A stretch of DNA of 64,000 bases from Rhynchonema sp. JSB1_4 (Eukaryota > Nematoda > Chromadorea > Monhysterida > Xyalidae): contig JASAMV010006194.1 of NCBI GenBank assembly GCA_030248065.1, forward strand, positions 62,001-126,000, read 5' to 3'. Below are positions 13,201 to 25,327 of this stretch, one piece after another (position 1 is the first letter of the stretch; each line of letters starts with the position of its first letter). A program made the position numbers and the translations under genes. Under the pieces are notes generated by a model. The model ran no database searches, was not told the DNA's origin, and saw nothing but the letters and a program-made list of their open reading frames with translations.

Positions 13201-16200
13201 ACGCGGGCTGTTCACTTGAATTTACCGTAAAAACCTAATTACAGCCCCCCGCAGTACAACCCCCCGAAAAACACCGATTTTGAGCCTTTTAGAGTCAAAA
13301 ATATAAATTTTGGGGTCGATTGTTGTTGACGATAGACAGTTTGTTCCCAGAATTTGTTGACGATAGATAGATTGGCCCAAAAGTGTTGACTATAGATTGA
13401 TGAAATCAAAAAGTGTTGACGATAGATGAATTTTGGGGGACCCACCCTCGTCCCCCCAAGTACTACCCTGGAGCCCCCCCGTAGTACAACCCCCCAAAAA
13501 GGGGTCAGTGAATTAATAGAGCCCCAACTGTACCAGCATGGAGCGTCAACCTACCTACCTACTGTACCTAGGGTGGGGTTCCCCCCACTCCCCCCCTCCA
13601 GCTACACCAGTGGGCGGCAACCTACCTACTGTACCGGCCGAGCTAGGGGGGAACAAGATTTTTTAGGTCGAAATATTGATGAAAAAGTCTCTAAAACGCT
13701 AATTTCGCGCGTAGGGCGCGATTTTTCGCCTATTTGGGGTGAAAACTACCGATTTTAGACCATTTTGAGTAAAAAATCACAATTTACTGTACCAGCCGCC
13801 GGGCGGCGACCTACCTCCAACCTCCTGTACCAGCATGGAGCGTCAACCAACCTACCTACTGTACCTAGGGGGCTCCCCCCGGCTCCCCCCAGCTACACCA
13901 GTGCAGTACCGTAGGTATCCCCCTCGCCTGGTACAGCAGGTATCCCCCCCCCCGATGTCTGGCTTGGTACAGTAGGTATCCCCCTATTTTCACCCCGGTA
14001 CAGTAGGTATCCCCCCGATTTTGTCCGAAAAGTGCCAATTTTTGACCAAAATGGCCAAAATTAGTGTAAAATCAGTGGTTTTACCTCAAATTACCCAAAA
14101 TACTACGTTTTCACACGATTCCACACATAATAAAAACATTAAAAATTTTCACCCCAAAACTTAACCCCCCAACCTCCCCAAACCCCCTAGGTACATAACC
14201 CCCAGGCCGTCGGCTCTGGTACAGTAGGTATCCCCCTCTCCGAGCCCGGTACAGTAGGTATCCCCCTATTATGTCATATTATTCTAATAAATATTAATAA
14301 ATATAAATAAATATTAATGAAAATGTACTAAGATGTTCTAAATCCGCGCGTAGCGCGCGAGTTTTTTTTGGCTATTTTGGTAAAAATACCGATTTTGAGC
14401 CATTTTGAGTCAAAAATGTCCGTTTTGGGGTCGATTGTTGTTGACGATAGATAAATTAGCCCGTAACTGTTGACGATAGATAGATGAAATAAAAAAGTGT
14501 TGACGATGGATATATGAATTTGGGGTTTCCCCCGCCCCGCCCCCCAAGTACTACCCTGCCCGGCCGGACCCGATGTGACCAATGCTCGGCCCCGCCCGCT
14601 TTTTTGATCAGATTTTTTTCATAATTTTTTTGGTTTTGGCAGAAAACCAGAGGTCGCAATCGGGCCGGCTCGAGCGGCTGTAATTTTGCCCTTTTGGTTC
14701 GGGCCGACCATGGAAAACTTCGGCTCGGCCCGGCCCAGCCCGACAGTGCGGGCCGGAAAGCTCGAGCCTGGCCGGCCCGATTGACATCTCTGGTTGTTTT
14801 TTAAGCAACGGTTTTTCGGGGATTTTGGTTCAAAAAGGTGGTCTTGCCCGGCCTGGCCAACTCTGAAAACCAGTGCCAGCAATCACAATTTTTTATTTTC
14901 ATTTTCAGAGTCGACAAAACGAACCGGCAACAAATGCCGACGAAAAACAAACCAAAAAAAGACATCCAAAATCGTGACAGAACCAGACGACCAAGCACAC
15001 GGGGAGAATAGTGAAGCTGGGATGGTTGGTGAATTTTTGTCTCAGTTATAATAAACATGCATAAAATGTCTATCGCCGTCGTATTTTCGTTTCCGATGGC
15101 GAGTTCGGTCCGCTGCGCATACTTTGTTGATCAGGCCGGAGATTTGGGGGACGGGTCTCTAATGCCCTGTCAAATTTGTCGAATCGGTCAGCTCATTAAC
15201 TGAGCAAGGACAGTAGACGGCAGGTACCGGTCAATAGACAGAGCTGAGCAGGCAATCACTGCCTTGCTGGACACTTCTGCGTGGTAGTGACTTCTTCGGA
15301 TTTTGACTTCTACTTCCCGGAAGCCAGAAGTATAAAGCGACCTTAAGAATGCTTGATATAAAATTGTATATCGTTCTCAAGTATCAAACAGCGGTTTGTG
15401 AAGCAGAGTGCATGATATAAAAATTTGGACTTTCAGTTAAAAGCCAAATAATGAAGTAAAAGTAAAAAAAGTGGAGAGCGAGAGTGAAACCAGAACGTTC
15501 GTAAACATCGCCAAATTCTTTAGACCTTTATTTGCTTGACGGTTAAGCTTTCCAGAAAACAATGGCCACCAAATACACTTAGGAAGACATCAAAAACAAC
15601 AGCTTAGAACTACATAAACAGAAGTAAAACAACAATACAAACATTATTTTGTCGTTTCAAAAAGTGACTTACAACAATTCCTGTATTTCTGTAAAAAGTA
15701 TAAATTAAAACCAGCTACATTACTTTACATAGTGTCAAAACATGTATGGTTACACTAATGCACATTATGTAAAAGTATGTATGTACGTTGTAACAGTACA
15801 TTGTGAATACAGTGAACATTCGATATAACGAATTTCGATAAAAAAATTTTTGTGACTTTCAAGCAGCAGTTCTTGACCAAATACTTCTGATGTAAATGCA
15901 AACACAAATTAGAGACATTGCAACGCAAAATAACACAGTGTCAAAGTTGGAACAGAATCAGACAACGAGACAATACAGACAGTGTCAACGAAAAGGATCA
16001 CATCGCAACATAAAAACGGACATCCAGAATAGCTGCATCATGAACACTTTGCCAAATGGTGTGGTGCAGATGGACACTGCAACCTAAAAATTGGAAGATT
16101 TGTTAGTCCGGCCCAAAGGTAGGCATTCTGGGTTTGGTTTTATTCAAACCAGGAATGCTTTTTTGACCAAGAAAGTTTTATATTGCCGTTGGTATTCCTG

Positions 16201-18643
16201 ATCTAAATGTCGGAAAAAAATTCAGCAGTGGCTGAAGTGAATGGGAAGAGTAGGTGACAATTAAAGCACTTAAAGCACTAAAGGAGTGTGCGTGGCAACG
16301 TGGCATCGCCGTTGACCTGGAAAAATATCCAGGTCGTTTTTTACCAAGAAGCAGCAGCTTTTTGACCAAGAATTCTCGCTACAAAGCTTTATATTGCCTT
16401 TGGTAGGTATTTTGGATCTAATTGTCGAGCAAAGATTTAGCAGTGGCTGAGGTGAATGGGAAGGGTAGGTGACAATTAAGACACTTCGAGGGCATCGCGC
16501 AGCGATGCCCGAGGAGTGTGCGTGGCAATGTGGCTTCGCCCTTGAACTGGGAGAAACTAGGAAAAAAGAGCCTAAACAGGCTTACGGAATTATGCAACAT
16601 CCGTAACTAAACCTAGCCTAGACTTCTGACGGTACAAATGGAAGAAACAAGTCTAACCGTATACTTATGACGGTACAATGGGGAGAAACAAGGATTATCG
16701 AGCAACAGTTATGCGGTCCGACCACGTAATGTAGAAAAAATGGCCTTGCATAGTTCCGGCGCCCGCTCGGGGGAGGCGTAAATGCATAGTGCCGTGTTAC
16801 ATTGGGGGTTAGTCAAAACTTCGTACAACAGCGCAGAACACTTGTGTGCACTTGCACTTACATTTGTGCTTGTCTGTTACCTGATGGAAAACTATGATAT
16901 GAAAATGAAAAGAGGAAAGTGTCAATAAGGGTTGCCTTGTGAAACCGTGTGTTCAACCCAACGCTAAGCCGTGTGTTATTTAATAGCCAGGGATTTTGTG
17001 CTTTTGTTGTCTGGTCTGATAAACCGCATCTTATTCATACGAACTAATTAGCTTGTCCAAAAAGACAAAAGCCAACTGATGATTATTAGCGAGTTGAACA
17101 AATCGATTCCGTGAAGTTGCATAAGAATCGGGATAATAAGACCTAATATACATAGTATAAATGTGATAATGGGCGCTATTGTGGGATTATGTGGCGGGTG
17201 AAATCATACAGCACTTGTTTCTCACACTGACTAATGATAAGAAGTAAAATGAAAGGCGTGTAATTGCGCTCGAAGATTGTGTTCTGTTACTGAAAAAAAT
17301 GCTACTGAAAGAAATGGTGAAAACAAATGGGCAAAAAACGGATGGGGTGCCGAACACCGAGCGGGCGCCGGAACTATGCAAGGCCATTTTTTCTACATTA
17401 CGTGGTCGGACCGCATAACTGTTGCTCGATAATCCTTGTTTCTCCCCATTGTACCGTCATAAGTATACGGTTAGACTTGTTTCTTCCATTTGTACCGTCA
17501 GAAGTCTAGGCTAGGTTTAGTTACGGATGTTGCATAATTCCGTAAGCCTGTTTAGGCTCTTTTTTCCTAGTAAGTATTGGTGATCATAAGCACATATGTC
17601 ATGTGTATTATGCACTGTAGCTCATGTCTTTGGCACAGGTCCCCAAATTATGCAACACATCAGTTCTGCAGTTAACGCACTATGGTATGATGTTTTGTAC
17701 TGAAGTAAAAAGTCGCACCAAAGTCATCTGAAGTTCTGGCCAGTTCAAGTTCCAGGCCTTTATCTCGGAAGGCCACAAAGACATTGGACTAAATTCTGAA
17801 AGAACAGTTTGCACTGCAAGCTCACTTTTTCACTTTCTTTCAATTCCAGACGCAATCTCATGAAGTTGCAAGTTTACTATGAAGACCTGAACTATGAACT
17901 GATTGCGCAAGTCGAAGCCTACGATGTGAGTGAAGGCTTTCTTTAGTGCGGCGCTTGTTTGCTGTTTATTTATCAACTTGTTCATTTGAAAAAAACTGTC
18001 CGTGTTAGCCAGGTGAAACACCGGTTTTATCCGTCGGTTTTCTCTTAGCGTCATGCAGAAACCTTCGCAAACAAATGTGGACATTGAATTGCTCTTCTCA
18101 TAGCTGAATTGCATCACCACCGCCAAGGATTGTTCGCTTCGCAGCATTTTTCTATCTGTCTCTTATCTGTTGGTTCGGGACTGTTAAAAAGACAAATGCA
18201 CTTTCGCAGTTTTGTATCTCACAGCCAAAACATTTGCAACCACACCAAGCTGTTTACAGCCAAAATAGTAAAATCTTTGCAGCGCACCAGCATGATTTCC
18301 GACATCGGTGGCAACATGGGAATGTTCATTGGCCTGTCCCTGGTGGCACTGTTTGAAGTGCTCGAACTTGTGTTCGACTTTTTCTGGTACCTTTCGTCGT
18401 ATGAACGCTACAAGTGAGTCACAAAATTTTCTTTAATTTTGAACACAGCCAAGCAGCATCGTGAGCAGGTTTTCAGAAATTTTCCTACTGTATCATCGTT
18501 TTGCGACAGTTAGGTCAACCTCATTCATCTGTATGAGCAAAGATTTCGCATTTTTCAGACGCAAACGAGTGACCGGTGGCTCAGCAGCAGCATCACCGGA
18601 ACCTGCATTCAAGGAGCCAAAGGTAGCCGGTTCCCTGGGATAG
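7267..18643 (+). CDS. DEG/ENaC-family sodium channel subunit
   Basis: Exons: 7267-7419, 7522-7575, 7628-7819, 7886-7916, 7986-8171, 8230-8351, 8440-8540, 8604-8713, 8775-8938, 9013-9150, 9413-about 9657, 17850-17925, 18283-18413 and 18559-18643. Family marks appear in order. The cytoplasmic gating motif is NTNMHGL at about residue 20. TM1 follows (MLVWTIIVGVAW), then DFPAITICNLNP. The extracellular YGNCYTFNS and FPDDEGLQLTPGLDTSLG come next, then the cysteine-rich CLKTCLQ and HACGCGLYEVP. The palm-helix segment is YYEDLNYELI, and TM2 contains the GLS selectivity-filter motif in GMFIGLSLVALFEVLE. The short basic tail ends at TAG 18641-18643. Such subunits form trimeric amiloride-type cation channels in the plasma membrane. 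Unusual points are a Gly/Pro-rich insert in the extracellular loop (about 7986-8060) and an apparent frame slip in the 9413 exon. An 8.2-kb repeat-filled intron precedes 17850, and the exon linking those two was not resolved. Confidence 0.9.
9658..10690. other. Proximal part of the large channel-gene intron
   Basis: No convincing exon is seen. The family normally has a short segment (a WP-containing stretch) between the cysteine-rich exon at 9413 and the palm exon at 17850. That exon should lie somewhere in 9658-17849 but I could not identify it. A CAGGAACTACACTG end at about 10390-10403 matches the right terminus of the hAT-type MITE found at 62464-62849. It may mark another, degraded copy. 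Confidence 0.4.
12086..12483. mobile_element. hAT-type MITE with 8-bp target duplication
   Basis: The 398-bp element starts CAGAGGTGGGAATCGGGTC and ends with the matching complement CCCACCTCTG. It is flanked by an exact 8-bp direct repeat GTACATAA (12078-12085 and 12484-12491). An 8-bp duplication with CAGAGGTGGG-like termini is the hAT superfamily pattern. The interior is GC-rich arms of repeated GCCCG around an AT-rich centre with no transposase. An earlier related copy at about 11088-11430 has lost its terminal bases. Confidence 0.85.
12773..12908. repeat. Short GC-rich inverted repeat with AGAGGTCGCAAT ends
   Basis: This 136-bp sequence begins AGAGGTCGCAATTGGGCC and ends GGCCCGATTGCGACCTCT. 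The inside is rich in GGCCC and GCCCG. It is a relative of the element at 14648-14792. No clear target duplication is seen at either. Confidence 0.65.
14648..14792. repeat. Second GC-rich inverted repeat with CAGAGGTCGCAAT end
   Basis: A 145-bp element starting CAGAGGTCGCAATCGGGCCG and ending in GGCCCGATTGACATCTCTG. It shares ends with 12773-12908 and a general plan with the hAT-type MITE at 12086. All three may be derivatives of one hAT lineage. Confidence 0.6.
15184..17570. repeat. 2.39-kb dispersed repeat, copy A (channel intron)
   Basis: Nearly identical to 45285-47630. Both copies start TCGGTCAGCTC and end TTTTTTCCTAG, with unrelated flanks outside. Inside, a segment of about 200 bp is duplicated in tandem (about 16130-16340 and 16345-16555), each half holding AGCAGTGGCTGA and GAGTGTGCGTGGCAA. 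The last 1,014 nt form a long-arm foldback, listed separately. No transposase or other long reading frame is seen, so it looks non-autonomous. It ends 279 nt before the channel exon at 17850. Confidence 0.85.
16557..17570. mobile_element. Foldback transposon-like unit with 214-bp terminal inverted repeats (copy A)
   Basis: Left arm 16557-16770 and right arm 17357-17570 are reverse complements over 214 nt, apparently perfect or nearly so. They begin and end with CTAGGAAAAAAGAGCC and its complement. The 586-nt middle has no long frame. Such long arms that stay identical imply recent insertion or arm-to-arm conversion. The right arm coincides with the end of the larger repeat, while the left arm is internal to it. 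Confidence 0.85.
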
Positions 18644-19971
18644 CGACTATCGTTCTGTACAGCAAGTTCATCGACAGTTTTAATGTGATTATATTTCAAC
18701 GGGATTCGGGTCATCGTTATATTCGTAGTTTAGCGTCCAACATATTATTTTCGTTTTCAACTTCATCTTTCTACTGTTGAGTTAAGCGCTGAAATCAGAC
18801 AAGCAGCACTCAACTTGGAGATTATTAACTGTGGTAGTCATATCCTTGTTTATCTTGTATTTTTGATGATTCGGAACTTCAGATTTTATTTTAACCCATC
18901 GAACTGCACAGTTGTGAATTACGCGTTATACACGACACGTTTCCGAGAAAAAATGGACTTACGCGTCATTTTTGGAAAGTGAAAGCAATCATTTTTTGGC
19001 ATTTATACACAACCTTTGCGATGAGGGATTGTGTTATGTACAAGTGGAACTTGACTGACACATGACGGGTTAAAAAGAATCCTTTTGCACTTATACACAA
19101 CATAAAATGAACCACAATGCGAGAAACTATTTCAAAAAGTGTTGTGGAAATGTGCGTAACACATGCTATTTACTCACTTAAAAAACGGTCGGCCATGAAA
19201 GGAACACGGGTTGACACTGAGAGTATGCCCACTTTTATAATTTTCTGGGTTTCTTTAATGTTTAGACATTGCTGCCACAAAACGCAATGAACTTGATCTT
19301 CAGGTATGATTGTGCTGAACGGACGTCGAAAAAATGCGTCACTTTCATAAATAGCCTGTGTAGCAAAACTGGAATTGATTTCCGTTGGAGGCCAAATGCT
19401 AACGCGTTGCACGTTGATACTAATCAAATTCTCAAGAATGAATAGCGCGCAAACATTTTGCTTTCTTGCTTGACAATAAGCGCACTTTTCTGATAAGTTG
19501 ACATTCAAAAAGTCCATTACACTGCTTTATTGTCGATCTGTACCACAGTTTTGCTTGTAGTACACACCTATAGCAGGACGATTCAAAAGAAAGTGCTCGA
19601 TGATTTTTATACTGAAACTGCGCAATATGCATTTCACTGAAAACATTCCTTAAATGTGTCATGTTGACCAGCAGTAAGCTCATTTTCGTATACAATTACA
19701 GACGCATAATAAAATGATTATAAACTCGAATTAACGCGTTGCGTACACGGACACGAACTTCGCGTGTGTGCGCGAAGAGCGAAGGAAACAATATCGCACC
19801 AAAACTTTTCTCGCGAAAGTACTTTTATTGTTCCATGTACTGCACACATTATGCTTATGAAATGCAAATCGCACGGAGACTACGGGTAGCGGTGACTCTT
19901 AAAGATAAACATCAACCAATAATTGCGGCAGGTCGTCATCTGATTACGATCACGCATAAAGCGTTCTCGTC
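18644..19971. other. Intergenic between channel and protease genes
   Basis: No gene is firmly supported. On the minus strand an open frame 19517-19170 (115 codons) has fairly protein-like composition. Its last codons overlap a consensus donor (GTGAGT at about 19180), so it could be one exon of an unrecognised gene. I found no partner exon and no recognisable domain. Confidence 0.4.
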
Positions 19972-21240
19972 ATGAAACAGCTCAATCATCTGCTAATATC
20001 GCTATTCGATCTGTTGTTCACGATCGCGACTGTCGTGGACGCGCTGAATGACCACAATTGTGGACAACAGGACAGGAAGACTAATGTGCTCATCAGGTGT
20101 GTTAATTGTTGTGGCCAGCCTGATTGGAAATTTGTTGACCCACTGACCTGACCTTCGTCAGACAAGTGGATAAGAAGATGGTACCAATTTTGATTGACAC
20201 TTGTTTAGTAAAGTTGAAGGTTGAAGTAACGCTTGGACAAATTCACAATGTTTAAGCTCAGATTTCCCAGGAATAATCGCCTCGTCTCACTGAGCAAATG
20301 GAGTTCCCGTCTGGATCCATCCAGTGCACCAGCCAACAGCTGGCCTTGGGCAGTCAGGTTAATCGCAATCCCTAATGCCAATGTGTACCTGCAGTGCAGG
20401 GGCACTATCATAGATCAGGAATGGCTGATCACCAATGAGCACTGCTTTCACGGCATCGCCGTATTCAGGTAAACAATGTTTCTTCTGATTTCACAGCAAA
20501 CAAAACTTGAAAATGTTCATGTTGCTACGCAATGTCAGGGTTTTCTTCGACGACCACGCCGGTCTTGGTGAAACAGCCAGCTGCAATTTGGAGACACGCA
20601 CAAGTGTGGTGAAACATCCATACATCGATGTGGCGCTGGTCAATTTCGGGTCATGTTTGCCACCTAAGCGCAACAGGTTAGCGTATTCCGTCTTGATTTC
20701 AGTGCTATAACCGACCACAACTGGCCAAAGCTGACGCATACTGATGTGCTGTAAAATAAAACGAAAACATTCCAAAATGATCCAGATCATTTCTGCAAAT
20801 GCGCACTGCTTGTCTGCCGAATTTAAACTACCGTTTTCACGACCATCTCGTGTTGCTCGGCTGCACACCAGATGGCGCTCGTGTCGTCGACGAAAGTCAA
20901 ACGACGCACTTGCAGCAATCATTGGTTGGGTAAATTGGACGTTTTGCTTTTGCCCCTTTTTCTTTTGTGTCAGAATACGACGTTTCAGGTCAAACTGGTG
21001 GACCACGAGTTCACGGAGTTACAAGGTCGAAGTGAATACGTGATTGTGAAGCCAGAAGACGGCCGCAATGCCACGTGTTGGGGTGCAAGTGGAAGTGGAT
21101 TGTTTGATTGGGGTGAGTAAGGAGTTGGGTTATAAGTACAGTATGGCATTTCAATCCCTTTCCATATTTAAGGATGCCACACACATTCGCATGCAGGAGC
21201 TGTGTTCTGTTTACATACTTTTGGTGAAACATCAATATGA
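19972..21240 (+). CDS. Divergent trypsin-fold serine protease-like secreted protein
   Basis: Exons 19972-20096, 20271-20468, 20539-20676, about 20989-21112 and 21196-21240 are proposed. The first exon opens with ATG and a hydrophobic signal peptide (LLISLFDLLFTIATVVDA). The chymotrypsin-fold landmarks follow: NSWPWAVRL, then ITNEHCF with the catalytic His (usually TAAHC), then YIDVALVNF with the catalytic Asp. The last is CWGASGSGLF with the catalytic Ser (usually GDSGGP). Asp194, which normally makes the activating salt bridge, is Ala, and the next Gly-Pro is altered. The region after the Ser is only about 20 residues instead of about 50. The junction 20676 to 20989 does not keep phase, so one exon or boundary is wrong. 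It may be a weakly active or inactive homologue, or a decaying gene. Confidence 0.65.
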
Positions 21241-21982
21241 AACAACCAGTGCACAACACATTGTGGCATCTAGTAAGAAGCGTTCAAGCTTAATGTTTCA
21301 CTTTGACAAGGAATGGGCTAAAATGCCATCACTGGGCAGGTTGCGTCCCCATGTTTTTTGTTCTATGAATACCACGGTTGACTACGATCAACTGCGACAA
21401 CACCGTCTCGTTATGTCTAATACACAACCGATTGTCACTGCGGTGGACCATCACAGACACAAACACTGTCACCGCGGCCCACCATGGTTGATCAGGCATG
21501 TTTTGATGATCAATTCAAATTTCAGTGAATCGTCGATGGACGTTAACAGCGATGCACAAGGCTAGTCATTCAACGTCGTTTATGAAAATGGCTGTTAATA
21601 TGAGCAATATCATTCCATGGATTGTGCGAACGACCACCAAATTGTTGTGATCAATGATACTAGACAGATTCGTTGTGGTGTGGGTAATGGTAGTGTTTTT
21701 GGTAAAATGTTCGAGCGTACAGTAGTGTAAATAAAAGAGCCAGTGGTACAGTCGTCAACTCAAGTGGCCAACTCTCGTCCTCAACTCGAGCCGCGTGAGA
21801 AATTATACAGCGAGTTGACGATCTGAGTTTACGACGGTACTATAAGCCAAAAGTGTCGTCTCACATTGTAAACCGCACAACAGGGAACTGTGATCAAAAC
21901 ACTGATCAGTATAAGCAAAATGGACCAAGTACATACTACCATAATCACGAATTTTTTAAACATCGCCCTGTTCGCTACACAG
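21241..21982. other. Intergenic between convergent protease and GPCR genes
   Basis: An open frame continues to about 21565, but its composition and lack of family resemblance give no support for coding. Two AATAAA-like sequences lie near 21730. Nothing else is recognised. Confidence 0.4.
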
Positions 21983-24900
21983 TCACACACCAAGTTGTGC
22001 CGCGAAAGACGGTCGATGGACTGGCGGTCGCTTTATAGTCGGTGTGTTAGACTTTGTTGATTTGAGCGTCACTGTTTCGCCACACACAAACCAATTTGGC
22101 ACCAGACTCTTTAGAGTGGCGCGATATTTGCTGCCCAACGTGTAGTAGATGAAGAAAGAAGTGGCAGAGTTGATGACAACAGCCAGATTGCCCAGCTCGA
22201 CGTAAATTGTGAAATTGTTTGGTGGCTTCGGAGTCTGCAATGACCTCTTTTGAACTTTCAATTGATATCGGTTTTCTAGACGGGACTTCACAAATTACTA
22301 CGCAAATATATCGTATGTAGCTACATGTAGTGTGTAGCCGGTACGTTATGCGCCATACAAAAATTAATGTAGCTCCAGGGGTGCGCCACACACTATAGTG
22401 AGGTGCTGAATCTCACCTGAATCTCCATGTTTCTTTGCTTCTAATGATAAAGAGTTCATCAAATAATACTCACATGGTCGTGTTGCAGCAGCGTACTACT
22501 CGACCAAGTGTTCGAGTACTGAACGATATCAATGATATTGTTGACGAATGGCAATAGGTTACAGATCAAGAACACCACGCTGATCATCACCAACATTATG
22601 GTGATGTTTCGTTCCAACGGATGCATGCGGAATGATTGGATGCCCTGTTGTTTCACGTGTAGGTATAAGTTACATTCGACCAGGTAGCTGATGGTTTACA
22701 TTCATGGCAAATACATTAACCTGTCTGACGCGACTGATGGTGCGACTGCTGCTGGACAGGTTCGGTTTTGATGCGTTTTGCGATGACAGGCCACCGCTGG
22801 AGCTGTTGCCTCCGTGCGAATTATTGACATCGACACGGTCAACAAGCATGACTTGAATCTCGTCGGGATCTTGTGGCACCTGTACAAGCTATACTTTTAG
22901 CGAACATCGGGAGATATAAGATTAGCCCAAGCGTCAAGCCTGACCTGTAAACTGTCCTTGACCTTCAGAGACGCATTCGAAGCATTGCATTGACCTGATC
23001 CTTCATAGTGACGGTATTTCATCTTTTTATTTCGTTTCCGTTTGGATTTATTCGTTGGCTGGTCACCGGGCTCGATAACAATGGCTGTTGTGGACATTGA
23101 CGATTGTTCGGGTGCAGACGGGACTGACGTCTCTGGCTCTGAAACACAGCTTATGGCGGTGAATGTTTCTAGCTCCTATCCATCAAAGGTCACAGATACT
23201 AGCTACGGACCTGGATCGGATTCGTTGAACGCTGGCACTATGAGTGACATCTTTGCGTGTTGGCGCTTTTCAGTATCTAAGTTTTTTGCCGGGACGGACA
23301 TTTTGGTGCGCGTTATGTCCAAGATTGTGCTCACATCACCGACAGACGGTCGACCAGTCTGTGCGCACTATACATGGGTGAAGAAAACGTTTTTTTTAAA
23401 TTTTTGCTTTCGTTTGTTAGAGGTACGTTTGAAGTAAGCTTACAACATTCAATCTGGAAAAGAAAATAACAGTTACAGGGTGCATGCAGTAGCAAAGCGC
23501 ACGCATCCATTGGGCGTGTCGTTAATCAAATCGTGTTTTATACCTGAGGTTGGAGAGACACAGTGCCTATCGAAGAATGCCCTTTCATCATCTTGTTGTT
23601 AGCGTCGAATGTGCTGTCACCAGTTTCTACAATCGCATGGTTGTTGGTTGTGTCGATGATCGAACTCGGATCAATGTTACCGCCCTGATGGCGACGCTAT
23701 AAACGACCACATTCATTTCACTATATTCACGGTGCTATATTCGATCCAACCAAGCCACAAAGATAGGATCAGACGAGATTTGAGTAGGAACAGATTTAGG
23801 TGAATACAGATGACTTAGTAGCACCAGGTATGATAATAAAAAATATTGAAATCAAGCAGACTACACTGATTGACAGACAAAACGAAGAACGAACAAAAGT
23901 TTTTGTGAACAACGAAAGTACAAGTCATGCACTAACTTTAGCCCTCCTCGAAAACAACGCACTGCTGTACTTCCGCAAACTGATCATTGCCTGTCGCACA
24001 CTTAGATTGGTCCACAAATGAGTGATTATCTGGTAGTTCATGCTGATCAACGCGATAAACGGAAGGAAAAACATTACCACGCTGAAATATTGACGATCTG
24101 GCGATGTTCGAAGAAGAATACGTAAAAAGATTTGAATTTACACCTACCTGTAAGCTATGACCCGATAGGACATGAAATACAAACGATTCTCAGGTAAATG
24201 TCCTCTGGTCATCATGAACGACGTCACATTATGTCTGACAGACCAACAATCTAAAATCAGATATGGATAATTTACTATCTATCAATCATTTACGAAGTCA
24301 ATTGTTGTCAGCGATTTCACAAACGATTAGGAACTGGATACCTGTGATGGTCATTTCAAAGAATCGTGGCGCATTGAAGACAATCGAGAATATGCCAAGA
24401 ACGAGTAGGGTACGAGTTACCCAACGGGCATCCACCAGGCGGCGGGCTTTCAGCGGGTGGCACACACCTGGAGCACAAAGAACAAACGGCAGCTACCAAG
24501 TTGGTTCTGCCCTCTTTCCACAACGAACAACTAACCAAGATATCGATTCACACTGACAACGAGCGTCAGATTGACATTCAACGTATGCGCAATGATTGCA
24601 AATGGATACGTCCATCGCATCACAAGTGCACAGATCTCGAATAGCAGCAGACTCTGGAACGGTTCAAGTAGTGCCGGCAGAGAGAACATCAGCCACGCTG
24701 ACAGCAACACGGCAACGTCAGATATGCACAGCGCCAAAATCAGCCAGTTGACCTGCAACGATAAAACACGCTGACAGTCTACTGTATGTTAGGGCACATA
24801 AGGTACTCATGGTTCACCGACAGCATCGAGTACTGCGATTCCGTAAACTTGCTGTTGTAAGCAAAATAATTGCAAGCCGGGGGCACTAACGGTTAGGCTA

Positions 24901-25327
24901 AGCAAGATCAAATATCTCAGCGCTAACCAAGTATGTATACCAACCAGTATGATAAAGGCAAAAGGTAAACCAGTAAAAAGTAAAAACTATGTGTTCCTGT
25001 ACATTTCGAGTTCAAAATTTTAACTCTGCTCGGTAAACCGACCAATGCCTGTCGCATCTCTTTGCGCGAGAACACGCCAATATTGATCGAGTGTGTGACC
25101 AAGCCCATCAACGTGACGGGAATCATAAAGAACACGCGAATAATAAATTGCTGCGATGTGTATCGTGTGGTGAAATGTTCACAGATGCCGAGATTATGCA
25201 TTGAAATATTTATAGATTGCTGCTGTTCAGTGAAGATTGTCGATGAGAGTGTGCTGTCGCTTGACGGTGGCAACACGGTCCGTTGCAATAGCATCTTGAT
25301 GCGACCCGGGCTCAAATGGATGGCCAT
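21983..25327 (-). CDS. Class A (rhodopsin-like) neuropeptide-type GPCR, FMRFamide-receptor-like
   Basis: Ten phase-consistent exons on the minus strand: 25327-25025, 24752-24536, 24467-24342, 24250-24148, 24081-23937, 23358-23211, 23138-22945, 22879-22721, 22644-22474 and 22234-21983. TM1 is near FIIRVFFMIPVTLMGLV. TM2 contains LALCISDVAVLL. The end of TM3 carries SVNRYLGVCHPLKARR, an NRY form of the DRY motif. TM4 is VLGIFSIVFNAPRFFE and TM5 is VVMFFLPFIALISMNYQI. TM6 is ISVVFLICNLLPFVNNI. TM7 has NSATSFFIYYTLGSKYR in place of the usual NPxxY. Invertebrate FMRFamide and related peptide receptors share the NRY and N-S in TM7, so a peptide ligand is likely; this is inference. Three exons (23358-22721, 167 codons) fall between TM5 and TM6, making an unusually long third cytoplasmic loop rich in Ser, Lys and Arg. 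Confidence 0.85.

Larger units (their letters stand above)
10691..15183. repeat. C-rich mosaic of nested MITE and satellite-like repeats
   Basis: This 4.5-kb block inside the channel intron is built from several recurring modules. One is a GGTACAGTAGGTAT unit followed by a C run, present more than ten times. Another is AATAGAGCCCC with GGGTCAGTGAATTAATAGAG. A third is a GTACCGTAAAAACCTA end, found in both orientations at 12571 and about 12725. A fourth is a GTTGACGATAGATAGAT unit (13320-13430 and 14430-14510). Others are GCCCG and GGCCC tracts. A compound segment of about 600 bp occurs near 10856-11455 and 11853-12482, and in part at 13985-14205. No coding is supported. The long C runs could hide assembly error. 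Confidence 0.7.
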
